A stretch of DNA of 64,000 nucleotides from Daucus carota subsp. sativus (lineage: Eukaryota > Streptophyta > Magnoliopsida > Apiales > Apiaceae). Every line of letters begins with the position of its first letter. Positions within the stretch are counted from its first letter, which is position 1. The DNA is taken from NCBI RefSeq assembly GCF_001625215.2, contig NC_030385.2, positions 34,621,598 to 34,685,597 on the forward strand, written 5' to 3'. The notes beneath the pieces were generated by a model that was given only the letters and a program-made list of their open reading frames with translations, was not told where the DNA came from and searched no databases. Positions 1 to 12,547 of the stretch are shown here, one piece after another. Both the position numbers and the translations under genes were made by a program.

Positions 1-299
1 CGGTACTGTTTATGTAATTATAAGCCAATTTCCAACTTTTGAGTTTGATGACTTTTCTTTTAAAAAAAATTTAACTTTACAAATATGTATATCGGATCAC
101 TTTTTAAAAAAATAATTCGAAATATTTAATTATAATAAGTTGTAAGTATCAAAAAAAATATCCAAACACATAATTTAAAAATTACTTTCACTTATTAACA
201 ATAAGCAATTGTAATTGTTTGGTTACTTAACAAGTAATAAATAACTAGTGCGTCATGAATATTATTCGATACGGTCTGCATAAAATAAAATCGCAAATA

Positions 300-483
300 A
301 CAAGGCCCAAATCACAAACACAGAAAAACCTGAGGACCCATAATGTAACTAAAGCTCGAGGGCAAAAAGGTCGTTTAAATAGGCAGCAGCAGCTTCTCAA
401 TAGCTGAACCAAAACCAAACAGTCGTTGCTTTTGAGTTTTGAACAACCTAAGCAGGACGACAGCGAAGTGACTTCACTGCAAA
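300..483 (+). promoter_or_regulatory. LSM2 proximal promoter and 5' UTR
   Basis: The sequence just before the LSM2 start. A GGCCCA hexamer at 304-309 (TGGGCC on the other strand) matches the plant site II element common in promoters of translation, splicing and cell-growth genes. No clear TATA box is seen at a usual spacing. The transcript probably starts near 400-440, but this is inferred only. Upstream (1-299) is A/T-rich and shows no gene. Confidence 0.35.
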
Positions 484-3400
484 ATGGTAAGTGACAATTG
501 GATGTCTAGATACATACAGATTCCTGTGTCTATATTTGTTGATTTATGTTTGTGTTTCGCAGTTGTTCTTTTCGTATTTTAAGGATTTGGTAGGAAGAGA
601 AGTGACCGTTGAGTTGAAGAACGATCTGGCAATACGAGGAACATTGCATTCAGTGGACCAGTATTTGAACATCAAGCTTGAGAATACTAGGGTTGTTGAT
701 CAGGACAAGTACCCCCACATGGTAATCTTATTTATGTTCTGTCTTTGTTTTTTCCCAATTATTAGGGTTTTGTTTTTGTTTCTTTTCTCCCCAATTTTTA
801 GGGGTTTTGTTTTGGTTAATTGGTACCCTTTTTCTGTTTGAGTAATTTTATGTTGTGTTTATGTATGATGTGTATGGGTGGTTTAGTGGTTTGTTGTTTG
901 ATTTGTTGTTGGTTATTATACTCTGGCTCTTCGCTTTGTCTTGAATACCATTGTCCAGAACTCACAATTGGATACTTATTTTATGCTAAAAAAGTTTAAA
1001 ATCTTCGAAATATTATTGAGCCTGGCACTTGCACATTAGAAAGACTGCGGTTGAGACTTGAGAGTTTTGGCTTCTGAATGAATGTCTATTCCTTTGAAAT
1101 CTTTGGTATTGGGACAAGATACTTAACTGTAGCAAGGTTATTAAGTTGCTCTGAGCACATGATTTTGTACTGCTTTTGCATTTTCATAGCTGGATAAACA
1201 ATTGTGAAGGAGTGGATTAATTAGTAGCTAGCAAAATGGTGTGCAGGTTACCTAATGTAATGGACACTGGACAGCCCTGCTGGGGTGTGCCTATGCCATG
1301 TCCCTATATATGATGGAGGGGGTGCAATTTTGGGGTGTGCACATGCATAGAATGTTAATTATTTGATTAAATCTGCATGAACTTAATAATTTTGTCAAAA
1401 AGTTTTTTCAGATGTACATCTAATATATATTTATAATACATTTATATATGTCTAATGACCAATGCCCTTGTCATATTTGTCGAATCCATATATTTCCACA
1501 CCTGAATCCTTGCTTCTTACCAATAAAAATTGTCCTTTTGATGGAAGATATGTGACTGTTGTGGTCAACTGATGGCAGTTCATTATCTTAAATGAAAAAT
1601 CATTTATGTACATAAGCTTTTTCTGCTGCTAAAGTGCTAATGGATATATTAAACTCAACTTATCAGCAGTATCGAGTATGGATAACGATTGTGGCTCTGT
1701 TATTAGAAAGTAGCATAATTTAATTAACAACCCAAGCTTCTTTTTAGCAATTCATTAACTGTATATAATATTTGGAGTCTGGATTAAAACTTAATTCCAG
1801 TTTCTCATCCAGTACATGGACTTTGGTATTGTGAGCAACATTTCTCATGCAAAATATGTAACAAAAATTTCAATATCTATGCCTTTTCTTCCTTTTATTA
1901 TAAAAGCTTATAGTTAGTTCAATGAAGAACAGTTTTCAATTTAGGTTATTTAAAATTATATGTATAGTAATTATATTTTTGTGAAATAATGTTCATCAAT
2001 ATATATGTAGGTGTCAAGTAACAAATGATTATGTTTTTCTAGTATCTACATAAATATATGTAGTTGACATATACTGAACTCGGTTTAATATTTTATTCTG
2101 GATTATACAAACTTTTACGGTTTTACCTGTTATACGTTATGTTACATGTTTATATGTATTGATATAAGTGCATATGTATATGTATAGTTTCTGGCAGTAG
2201 CAGTAAGATGCCTCTTACACTTACAATATATAGGATATAAGAGCAAGTCCAACAGTGTTCTAGCAAATGTCTTATAAATATAATAAAATATTGTGTCCTA
2301 GTGACTTACATCTTAATGTATCAAGTCCAACAACATGCCTCATTATTGTGCCTTATTATTAAAATAATAATATATATTTAAATTGTTATTGGAGGGAAAT
2401 GAAAAGGAGGGAGGAGAGAGATGTAGTGGAATGATATGAAACTATTTTTTTATTGATAAGGCATGCATGGTGGTGCCTCAAAAATAAGGCACTTGTTACA
2501 TGTCCTAGTGTTTTAAGGCACCACTAGGACATTGTTGGAGCATTGATTTGCTTCACGTGCCTTAAATTTTAATTTAGGACATCAATATAGGGCACTCTTG
2601 GACTTGCTCTAATCTCCTACTCTGAATTTGTGTTTTACTATTTGGGATTACTAAGAGCAAGTCCAACAGTGTCCTAGCAAATGCCTTATAAATATAATAA
2701 AATAATGTGTTCTAGTGATTTAGGACATCATCTTAATATATCAACTCCAACAACATGCCTCATTATTGTGCCTTATTATTAAAATATTAATATATTTGAA
2801 TTGTTATTGGAGGGAAATGAAAAGGAGAGAGGAGAGAGATGTAGTGGAATGGTAGGAAACTATTTTTTTATTGAATAGGGCATGCCTAGTGGTGCCTCAA
2901 AAATAAGGCATTTGTTACATGTCCTAGTGTTTTAAGGCACCACTAGGACATTGTTGGAGCATTGATTTGCTTCAAATGCCTTAAATTTTGATTTAGGACA
3001 TCAATATAGGGCACTCTTGGACTTGCTCTAAGCTTGCTAAATTTAAACTTATTGTCAATACATATTGAACTTCAGATATGCAACCCTTTTCCCTTTGTAT
3101 AAAATAATTTGAGTGTTATCCGAAATCTGTGTTCTTATATTCATACTCCTTGGATCACTAAGCTAGCAATATTGAACATATTGTCTGTACATAATCGAGC
3201 TTCAGATATACTAGCCTTCCCTTTTTTTGTAAATTCAATCGAAGTGCTATGCTTTGAGATAATGACTTTGATTATGTTTGATATGTGAATGTTGTCAGAC
3301 TAGAAATCATATTTAAGAGTCTTTGTTATGTTTGCTTCCTTATCTTCCATGCAGCTATGTTTCTATATCTTCCAAATATGCTGTCAACTAATTTTGTTTT

Positions 3401-3536
3401 CATATGCAACTGGCAGCTTTCAGTCCGAAACTGTTTTATTCGAGGATCTGTTGTAAGGTATGTCCAGCTACCACCTGACGGAGTGGACGTTGACCTGCTA
3501 CATGATGCCACGAGAAGAGAAGCACGTGGCGGCTAG
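484..3536 (+). CDS. LSM2: U6 snRNA-associated Sm-like protein LSm2
   Basis: Three exons: 484-486 (only the ATG), 563-721 and 3417-3536, joined by GT-AG introns (donors GTAAGT and GTAATC, acceptors CGCAG and GGCAG). The product is 93 residues, the usual plant LSm2 length. It starts MLFFSYFKDLVG and carries the Sm1 motif region (VTVELKND, LHSVDQYLNIKL) and the Sm2 motif (IRGSVVRYVQLP), ending DATRREARGG. LSm2 is a subunit of the nuclear LSm2-8 ring that binds the U6 3' end and of the cytoplasmic LSm1-7 decapping ring. The one-codon first exon is easy to miss: the reading frame runs open upstream of exon 2, but the ATG directly before a perfect donor gives the family N-terminus. The gene converges on the minus-strand hydrolase gene, 977 bp between stops. 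Intron 2 (2.7 kb) holds two MITEs. Confidence 0.95.
2241..2609. mobile_element. PIF/Harbinger (Tourist-like) MITE, copy 1
   Basis: 369-bp element in LSM2 intron 2. It begins GAGCAAGTCCAACAGTG and ends CACTCTTGGACTTGCTC, an imperfect terminal inverted repeat, flanked by TAA on both sides (2238-2240, 2610-2612). A 3-bp TAA/TTA duplication with GAGCAA-type ends is typical of PIF/Harbinger MITEs. It has no coding capacity. A near-identical copy lies 45 bp downstream. Confidence 0.85.
2655..3028. mobile_element. PIF/Harbinger (Tourist-like) MITE, copy 2
   Basis: 374-bp second copy of the same family in the same orientation, with the same ends and its own TAA duplications (2652-2654, 3029-3031). 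It differs from copy 1 by scattered substitutions and small indels. Each copy has its own TSD and the 45-bp spacer differs from outer flanks, so two separate insertions are as likely as a local duplication. Confidence 0.85.
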
Positions 3537-4022
3537 GATCAAACCACAGTGCATGTATCTTTGCAATTGCTGGCGGCCAAGATTCAACCATAGTGCATCT
3601 ATCTTAGCATTGCTTTGTCTAAACAAATTACTTTGTCTTAAAAAATGTCAGGCACCTGTTCAGAGTGCATTTTCTTAACTCTGTCTTGGTTTTTATTTAG
3701 AATTGCACTATGTAGCAATATATTTATTATAAAGACGGATCAATGTTAAGTTGTTCTATATTACGATTTAGTATATGCTATATTAATTTGTTTAGCTTAA
3801 TTTCTGTTTCAGAAGTAGGTAATTTTTATATAATCAGGTTTCCTTTTGGAGTTTGAATCTGTTGGGTCGTCGTTGCACAAATTTGTCCAACACTTGACCC
3901 AATGATTCAAATTGCTGATAGCTTTTACAATTTGCTAGAGTCGGAGCAAGTTGGTAGAAGTGATGGAAAGATACAGCACCTTGCAAGTGATGCGAGCTAT
4001 CTCCCTAATAGAAGTAGGGGAC

Positions 4023-4248
4023 TAGGGGTGAGCATAACCGGATATCCGGTCCGATTATGAAATATAAACCGGTCCGCTTTCTTCTGTATATGTGATCCGG
4101 ATCCGTATCCGAATTTATATAAGAAAACCGGATCGGATATCCGGTCCGATTTATTCGGATCGGATATCCAAATTTCCGGATATTTTAAATCGGATACCGG
4201 ACCAAAAAATCGGATAATCCGGATTTCGGATTTTCATGCTCACCCCTA
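4023..4248. mobile_element. small hAT-like MITE with CGGAT-rich interior
   Basis: Begins TAGGGGTGAGCAT and ends ATGCTCACCCCTA, an exact 13-bp terminal inverted repeat. The interior is dense in CCGGAT/ATCCGG words. The 9-mer AATAGAAGT occurs at 4007-4015 and 4249-4257. On the right it abuts the repeat; on the left 7 bp lie between. This fits an 8- to 9-bp hAT-type target duplication if the left end is imprecise. It lies between LSM2 and the first hydrolase gene; nothing else is seen in 3537-4513. Confidence 0.6.
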
Positions 4249-4513
4249 AATAGAAGTGATGAAAATAAATGCAGCATACAAGTATAGTGCAGCCTGTGCA
4301 AGTGATGCAGGCATTGCTTAATCTTTGAAAATGTAGAAGTAGACCAGCATTTTCTGAAGTACCTTTAAAAATATCACTATGACATTATAAAATTTTCTAT
4401 TGCTTTGCATTTCTGACGGGTTGTTGACACTAAATCTCGGTACAGTTTGCTTTGGTTTTATACCAACCGGAGCCTAAATACAAAGTCTAAGGTATCACTT
4501 TGTCATGCATGCC

Positions 4514-6837
4514 TTAGATTTTTGCAATCCTCTTCAGTTTGAGATGCTTGTTAAACCAGGCCACCATATCTTGATGGGCTTCTTCAGCACTTAACACTTC
4601 CATCTTGTTATCATCTTCATACCTCGTGGTCCATCCGTGCTTAGTCCCATGGAAGATCTTGACATAACTATCAACCTACAAAAAGAAAATCCAGTGCACA
4701 TACACAGTTTGAAATAAACGGAGATTGTATCATGTATGGCATCTTCAAGCTTCATGTGTTCACAGATGCCTTACCTTTGGTTTAGTGGACAAAATTGGCT
4801 CAAATTGCTTAATTAGCTCTGGTGGAGATAGGTTATCGAACTCGGCACCCAGAACAGCAATGGCAACCTTAACCTCTATAAAAATAGTTAAATGTTAGTC
4901 TTTATCAGATGATGAACATATAGTAAAAGGTAAAACGAGTAAACAACACAGAAGACAACTAGCCAAAATTCTTATGCGAGTTCCAGAATCTGACAGGGCA
5001 AGAGGGCAATAGTACATCCACCCTCAACAAACAATAATGATGACTGAATGAGTAACATGAATACTCCAATAAATATTTATTTTTGTTACTTTTAATTAGT
5101 GGCTTCACATAAAACATAACATGACAATCTCACCGGCATACAGATACTTAACTTAATGTATTACTGCTGGACCAGGTAGTTCTTTTAACCGCATGCTTTT
5201 AGACATTTTCTCATTTCTGTGATTTTAATGCCAGAGGCGGAGAGGAATAGTGAACACATACTTTTGATATTACTGTAATATATCTAACACATACGGCATA
5301 CCTTTGATATCATCAACAGTAACCATTGCAGGGTGCAACAGGACTGCGGCTTGTATGTGATCGGACTTGGCTAGTTCGGCCACCACTTTACCTGAACAAG
5401 CTCTAATATCAGCCAATTGCTTCCCATTTATGTTATCAGGAAAGAGTACACAAAATTTTACCTCCCCAACAGAACCCTGCAGCTCCAATTGCTGATATTC
5501 CTTTGCTAGTTAGAGCCTGAATGATCGGTTTGGTATCTTCAACCCCTTTAGCCTATATGAAGAGTATTATGAAATGTACAGGCACAAATTTCCAGAGGTC
5601 ATGCACAGAAATCATTCTCTTGTCATATATATTATTAAGACATCTTCGCATGATTAGTTTTCATAATATTTACATAAAAATTAAATTATATAAATACGGA
5701 AAATCAAACTCGGTTATCAAGGTTAGAAACCCACTGTTGGGTGGGCGTTCACCCAGTCTGCAAGAGACCTGTTGTCACCCGGAGCTCTAAAATATTCTCC
5801 GTCAAAAAAGTCAGGAACCACCACATAGTATCCAGCACAAGCAACTTTATCTGCAAGCTTCCTTTAAGGCAGAGATTAAAAACTCAGTCTCCGACTTGGA
5901 CCAAATTCAGATCTATGTACTAATTCATGATAGAAAAAAGGTCCTAAATGCAACATTTTGAACAAATTCTGACCAAAATACCACAATATAAATGGAGGGC
6001 CCAATAATACCCCATGAAATACACATATGAGAGATTGTAAGTAAAAGGGATTAGAACCACCATCATTGCGTGGAGATGCACTCATGCACATCTCCCAAAT
6101 GCATTTTTGGGAGACGTGGAACAGACCCCGTGCAATGCCTTCTGCTCATAGAAATATTTTCAAAAAATATGTATGTCGTATCACCTCGCAAGCCCAATGT
6201 ACAGACCCTTTATTTGCATCAATCTATTGAAAATAAATGATCTCCCCTTATCCGCTTCATAAAACTACACCAATTCTAAAAAGATTTGCTATGAATGCAA
6301 TTCAATACTAGCATCATACACTAACATAATGCTAACTGAACATCTTAATTAGAGAGAGTATAAATAGCATTCTCCGGTACAATGTCAACTAAGAAAGTAG
6401 ATTGATAGTTCCACCTATAAGTTTTAAAAATTGCTATTCAAAGGTGGAAGTAAACTCCGGCCACCATATAAGCCAACTTAAGTTACGTGCAAAAAGTCAA
6501 AATGACCAAAATAAAGGACAGAGGAAGCAGCACATACCTCAGTTTGGGGGCTTCATAACCTGAAACAAGGCATATAGTATCAGAAACTTGTAAATTACGA
6601 AACCAAAAGTCAACCATTAGTTACATTTATCAGGATCATGACCATGGAGAAAAAATCGGAGATACGAATGATAAGTGAGTTACCAAAGACATCGGAGATC
6701 AGAAGAACTGCAGAAGCAGAAGACGATGATCCCGAGACATAAGTCTTGCGGCCACAGAGTTCCACAACAGAGCCTTCACCGCAAGCGCCTGAGCTCAGAA
6801 AATTAGGTGGGTTTTCACAGCACTGAGGGCCTAACAT
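4514..6837 (-). CDS. dienelactone hydrolase family protein (endo-1,3;1,4-beta-D-glucanase-like), copy 1
   Basis: Seven exons on the minus strand: 6837-6684, 6559-6538, 5861-5735, 5552-5462, 5391-5302, 4875-4775, 4675-4514. All phases agree and the product is 248 residues, close to the family's ~240. The N-terminus MLGPQCCENPP is the conserved plant DLH start. The alpha/beta-hydrolase nucleophile elbow is GFCWGG (Cys129). The other triad residues are Asp175 (in GAEFDNLSP) and His208 (in KHGW). DLH enzymes hydrolyse ester or lactone bonds; plant members are often labelled glucanase-like after a maize protein, and the real substrate is unknown. Exon 2 is only 22 bp. Exon 3 must use donor GTGGGT at 5734 to keep frame; this is the least certain join. 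The gene is a tandem duplicate of the gene at 8555-11908. Confidence 0.88.
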
Positions 6838-8554
6838 GGCAGCCCAGAGAAGCTTCAGAAATGATAGAAATTATAGAAATATGAGGCCGATAAAAGGGAA
6901 AGAAAGAATGAAAATGAGACTTTTGTTGTTTAAATAACATTGATCAGCACGCCACAGAATGAAGATTAAAAAAGTATATAACCCATACCCGCCTCATTCT
7001 TATAATCTTATCGTTCAAATCATTGGATTTGCAGCTCATCGTTCATGTTACACATTTTTCAGTACTTTGGCTAATTTAAAATCCCATATTGATATAGATA
7101 CACTCCTCGAAGAAAATACTATAATTTTATTTTAATTCTTTTAATAATTTTGTATATTTAATTTTACATATATAATATTCTTATTTTAAATGAAATATAA
7201 TAAATTTGATTTCAGACCGTAAACAAATTGATATAAATATATGAAATAGACTTTTTAATTTTAAATCATGTGAAACGAGTTGAAATTAGTGAGATATAAA
7301 TGATCACAGTTTTATTATAAAATCTAATATAAACTATGTTTACATGATTCAAAAATCTATTTCACATATTTTTCCAGAAAGATTTCAAATATTTAATTTA
7401 TTTTATAATCTTACATCAATTTTATTATATTTTACATAATACAAGGATACTATATATGAAAAATCAAATATTTAAGATTATTATATATATATAAATATAT
7501 CATTTATACAAATCAATTATATATCCAGTCATATAAGAAATCCATTTTTTTTAATACTAATTGATGAGTATAAATCCCATCGATGCATCTTTTCTTTTTC
7601 CTTCTCCGAAAAACAAAATGTAAGAGCAACTCCAAGGGAACATCTTCCCTACCTATAATGAGCCTAGGTGGACAAAAATAGGGGTTTGAGTAAAAATTCA
7701 CTCCTTACCTAAAATTTTTAGGTGAGAGAAAACAAAACCCCTTATTTAGGGATAGAAAAGTATTTTTCCACATCATCTCCCTCTCTCATTTTCTTTCATT
7801 TTTTAATTTTCCCTCCCTTTTTTATGTACCCCATCATAATAAAATTCTAATAAAATATTTTTTTCCCAAATATAGGGATGATTATAGGGAATACCGTTGG
7901 AGTAAAAGAAGTTTTTGCTTACCTATATTTTAGATAATTATTATTTTATTATATTTTAGGGGTTCAATATAAGTAACACCATTGGGGTTGCTCTTAGAAG
8001 TAATGTGTTCACAAAAATAGGTCGTTTTTATTGACGCTCCTCAATGTAGTAGATTGGATATGAACGTCATCGAAGTCATAAGCAGAAGTGCAAATGGATA
8101 GGAGTGGACTTGACTTTAACTTTTTCTTATCTATTTGAGTTTCTTAAGTAAATAAAAATTAATATTTTGACTCCATAATAAAATTCACTAATGAGTCAGA
8201 GTTCCAATTCTACTCTCACTAATCACTATGGTTAGAGTTTTAAAGACCGCCAAATCAAAAAAATCGAGTACATATATTTAGTTTTTATTTCAGAAATTTA
8301 ATAATCGCTGGTTGCCACACTATACTATCTAATTCTGTTCATGTACTTGCATAGCTAAGCAAATGTGAAATGTACCTTCTCAAATTATGCAGCAATTATT
8401 ATTAGGTCCATGTCTTGATGTATCTCAACTCAGTCATCAACTCTTAACATATAACATATTTGTAACTCTGTAGCATATTTCAGAAGATTTCATCCATAGC
8501 ATAACAAGAAAACAGAGCCATGGTAGTCAAGTGAAGACCCGAAAACCCTTGTTC
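6838..8554. other. intergenic region between the two hydrolase genes
   Basis: Promoter side of copy 1 and 3' side of copy 2. Strongly A/T-rich at 7050-7550 with no coding signal. The only defined feature is the MITE at 7624-7993. A short AT palindromic run (TATATATATAAATATA) lies near 7484-7500. Confidence 0.6.
7624..7993. mobile_element. Tourist-like MITE, GAGCAACTCC subfamily
   Basis: 370-bp element starting GAGCAACTCCAAGGG and ending CCATTGGGGTTGCTC, an imperfect inverted repeat of about 15 bp, flanked by TAA on the left and TTA on the right. The ends resemble the GAGCAAGTCC elements in LSM2 intron 2, but the interior is different. It has no ORF. Confidence 0.7.
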
Positions 8555-11500
8555 TCAACTGATATGCGCAAGAAACCAGTCCAGCATGTCCTGTTGTGCT
8601 TCTTCAGCCGATTTTACAGCGAATTCGTCTTCAGCTTGGTACCTAACTGCCCATCCATGTTCAACACCAGGATAGATCTTTACAAAAGTCTTAACCTACA
8701 AAATTTACAAGGCCGTTAACCTCCTGATACAGTAAGCACAGATTCAACGAGGTAACATGGGACAATAAAAACGGTGCATGGTACAGAAATGTCAGAACTA
8801 TGTAGCTGAACAGTATTATGGTGATTATTTAACATTAATGAAAGTCAAGAGGAAGGTTGTATTTCTTGCTCCAACAACAAGATAGTAATCTTGATCAAAT
8901 GTTGGTGACAAAAGAATACAGAAGTTAAAGAGTATGGAAAGAAAATTAAACAATTTTACAGACCACATACTTGATTAGATATAAGAATCTCCCCAAATTG
9001 CCTGAGGAGTTCTGGAGGAGAGTGATTGTCATTCCCAGCTCCCAGTATAGCCATTGGCACCTTAACCGCTGAAAGAAAAGTAATCTTGACTTAGTGCTAT
9101 GTTATCAGTTAGATTGTTATATACATACCACATGATCTCAGCTTCACGAACTATGATTTTGGTTTTTGCCATACCAGAAGGGAGAAATAAAGTTTCAGTG
9201 AAAAAATTGTGCAAGGAGAAAAAGAATCTAGGATGACGCAATGTATTATAATTAGATTAGTTCATTGTGTAAAAACCTCGTGTACTCCAGCTTCATTATA
9301 CACTTCATGGGTTATAAGACCAATTTTGTAGTAGCCTATATAATTGAACTCCAATTCCTTACCAGAATCCAGGAAAAAAGAAGTCCCTAAAGAATGTATT
9401 CAAAATTTAAAACTTATACCCTTTAAATCCTCTGGAGCAGTGAGTGAAGGGTGTAACAACACTGCAGCTTCAATATAAGTGGACTTCGCTAGTTCCACAA
9501 CCACCTTGGCTGAGGTCAGAAGCAGAGGCAGAACAAAGTTACTACCAGCAACAGCAAAACTAATTTGCAATATATAAGTTCACGAATATATATGCTGAAT
9601 GACTGAAGATAAAGGCGACTAGAAGAAAAAAATACTGCTATTATGATGTTAAGCAATAATCATACCGCCCCAGCAAAATCCTGCAGCTCCAAATGTTGTC
9701 GTGCCTTGCCTTTTCAGAGCATCAATAACTAGTTTTGCATCTTCGAATCCTCTGTCCTGCATGAAATAGCATGAAAGTTGGATGCTTTGACATTATACAA
9801 ACCTGTGTTCATAATATATGAATATGGTCTGCTTCACAAGATAAACAGATCGATATTTTGTTAAGCTGTAATCATCTGGCTGTTAACAAGGTCTTTTGAC
9901 AAAATTCAATATAAAACGAAAATCAGTCAAGTATAGAAAGAAACAAACTGTGTTGTGTATGTTCAGCCAGACTGGAAATGGCTTCTGATCAGCATTATGT
10001 GGATCAAAGGGTTCTCCATGCAAGAAATCCGGTACCACCACATAGAATCCAGCAGTAGCAACTTTGTCGGCTATCTTCCTTCATAGTAAAAGACATGGTG
10101 TCCTACTTTTAGTCTCCATATAAATTAACATCGTAACTTGAAAAATATAAAAGCTAACCTGATATATACTGTGTATGACTATCTTGCTAGCCTTGTCTAT
10201 AGATTTAATATACATAGCAAAATCAATGAAAAAGTCTGATGAATATGAAAATCAATTGTGCAAAATTTAAAATTTTATCTTTTGGTGTATGAATGATCAT
10301 TTTAGGAATTTAAATACGTATGCAAACAACACCTCATCCCAGGTTTGAGGATACCCTTGAGTTTAAGTACATTAGAAGTGAGGGTATAGTGGAACTACAA
10401 GCTACCCTTTTTAAGGCTGAATAGACTTTCATAGTGGATCAGTGTCAGTCTCCAAGTTTAGCAGATTCTTATGAATACTTTCAGGTCATTAGAATGCAAA
10501 TGTAACCCTAGCTGCAGAAGTTGAAACCTAATACAGATACGTACAGCATCTGTATTCCCCCCTCTAGGCTTCATATGAATCAAGCTGTTTAGAGGTGTAG
10601 TTTCGCAGATTGCATGAGTATTATATCAAGCCAGTATGCCACCGCTGTCTTTCACAGTTTCACTTGTGTAGTCTAGAAGTCATTAGTTGAATTCAGATTG
10701 TATTTTGTACAAAGTTTTCTAATATGTATGACAAGGGAACAGAACATTCTCAAGGACAATTGGAAATGTCAATTCATAGGCAGCTGACAGATCAATATAT
10801 TATCAGAGAAATGCTAGGGACCCCGACCTGATTACCAAATTCTTTCCCGAATGCTATGTTAACATACGCGAAAATTGATCGGATGTGTATCTTAAAAATG
10901 AAGAGCCCACCACCCCTTATATGCACATAGATAGCACGAATAAAATCATGCCAATTGTCATTTGGGAACAAATTCTGAAACTATTTACGGGTCCATGGCA
11001 TTGCTCATATTTTCATGAATAACATGTGAGAGATAATAGAAATACCTTAAATTCGGCGACTCATAACCTGCAGAAAGTAATCGGAGTAAAATAAGTGAGA
11101 AATAATCACAAAGCATTACTAATGACCAAATGTTGGGTTATTTATCCTGAACTCCAATATGCGTGTTAATGCGTTATCTACTGGAATTGAATTTGTAATG
11201 TGAAAGAAAATAAAGGGGATAGGAGGGAAGATTTGAAAACAAAAATGAACGAGTATAGAAATAGTGGAACATTCCCCCTAAATTTGGGGATTTAAACTCT
11301 AGTTTAGGGTGCAGTAATCCAATGAATGGAATGGAGAAATGAGTGATATAATTAGAATATTATTTTCAATAGTGGAGGCCCCCCTGCATTTACAATAACC
11401 ACACCAATCAAAACCATCCAAATTTATAGATTTCAGTGCTTAGCATGTGCCCGTGGGCACACACCAGACAAATCCTTAGTTAATTAAATTCCTCCGCATG

Positions 11501-11908
11501 TAAATTGTAATACAAAGAAGTCAGAGTCAGCAAGTAGCGTGTAACATGAGAATAAAGAATAGTTCCGGCTTGAACATGAAATTTCACAAGACATGCAAAG
11601 CAAAACACATAAAGTCATAAAGAAGCATCAGCATATCTTTAAAGTACACATATTGCGAAGTCAAACGGAGAAGAAGCACCCACATGAAGAAAAGCAGAAT
11701 AACAGAAATAAGAAAAGGTAAAAGCAAGACAGTTAGACAGGGGCAAGTTATGTAAAGTACCAAAGCCATCAGAAACAAGAAGAATGGCCCGTTTGGAGTG
11801 GGAAGAGCCGGAGACATAGGCTTTCAGCCCTGCAAGTTGAATCACAGATCCTGATCCACTGCTTGAGCTTAACACGGGTGGGTTTCTGCAACATTCAGCT
11901 CCTGACAT
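8555..11908 (-). CDS. dienelactone hydrolase family protein, copy 2
   Basis: Seven exons: 11908-11761, 11067-11046, 10078-9949, 9756-9666, 9509-9420, 9068-8971, 8695-8555, all GT-AG, giving 239 residues. Exons 2, 4 and 5 are exactly 22, 91 and 90 bp, as in copy 1, which proves tandem duplication. The start is the ATG giving MSGAECCRNPP; the frame stays open six bases further upstream through a TTG that is not a likely start. The triad is Cys128 (GFCWGA), Asp174 (GAGNDNHSP) and His206 (VEHGW), so all three catalytic residues are present. Copy 1 and copy 2 differ around exon 3 (FHGE/DPHNADQ against FDGE/RAPGDN), where the substrate loop may lie. The function is cytosolic ester or lactone hydrolysis by family; the substrate is unknown. 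Intron 2 carries a small MITE. Confidence 0.9.
10805..11007. mobile_element. short MITE in hydrolase copy 2 intron 2
   Basis: Approximately 200 bp. The left end reads AGAGAAATGCTAGGGACCCC and the right end GGGTCCATGGCATTGCTCAT, an imperfect inverted repeat. Such 'GAAATGCTAGGGACCC' ends recur in plant MITEs. No clear target duplication was found, so the limits are approximate. Confidence 0.45.
11370..11475. repeat. MITE fragment sharing GTGCTTAGCATGTG end
   Basis: The block around CACACCAATCAAAACC and GTGCTTAGCATGTG, with GTGCCCGTGGGCACAC at its edge, matches the right half of the element at 53053-53222. Only one end is recognisable here, so this is a partial or diverged copy. It is in hydrolase copy 2 intron 1. 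Confidence 0.35.
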
Positions 11909-12547
11909 TCTCAAGTTGATGAAAAATCAAGACTGATGATACTGTTATAAAGATTACTTTTGACACTAGAGACTAATAATGTGTGGTTATGATAATTTTT
12001 TACATTTAAACACAAGATAATTTGTTATTAATTAATATTAATAATTTAAATTGATTTCAAAAAGTTAATACTTCGTACTCTAATTAAAGAAGAAAAGTGA
12101 TGAAGATAAAATTAAGTGTGAAACGTAATATAAATCATGGACTCAATCTTGCAAAGCATCTAGAAGAGGGAAGGGACAGAGTGATGGGTTCCGGGTCGTA
12201 CTCAAAATATAACAATCTTTGTGGAACTATGTTGTTATTACGTGGACGTTATTGTAGTCCTCTGTCCAGGGCCGGCTCAAGGTATTTTGAGGCCTTAGGC
12301 GAAAATGAAAATGAGGTCTTAATTTTTTATAAATTAAATTTATATTAATAAAAATATTGGAAACATTATAAAATAAATTTATCTAATAAATACAAGTACA
12401 TATAAAATGAAAATCAAATCATTATTTAATATATGATAGAAAACGTCTTTTTTTCATAATATTTTTTTTTGGGACAGAAGTCCTCTTGAAATATTTTTTT
12501 ATGAGCAGCCAACACATTATTTCTATATACATAGCATTAAATAACTT

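Noticed and set aside
11909-11914. Start two codons upstream of hydrolase copy 2
   Set aside because: The codon is TTG; the ATG at 11908 gives the conserved MSG-type N-terminus.
12097-12348. 83-codon plus-strand frame upstream of hydrolase copy 2
   Set aside because: Runs into the hAT-like terminus; no family resemblance.
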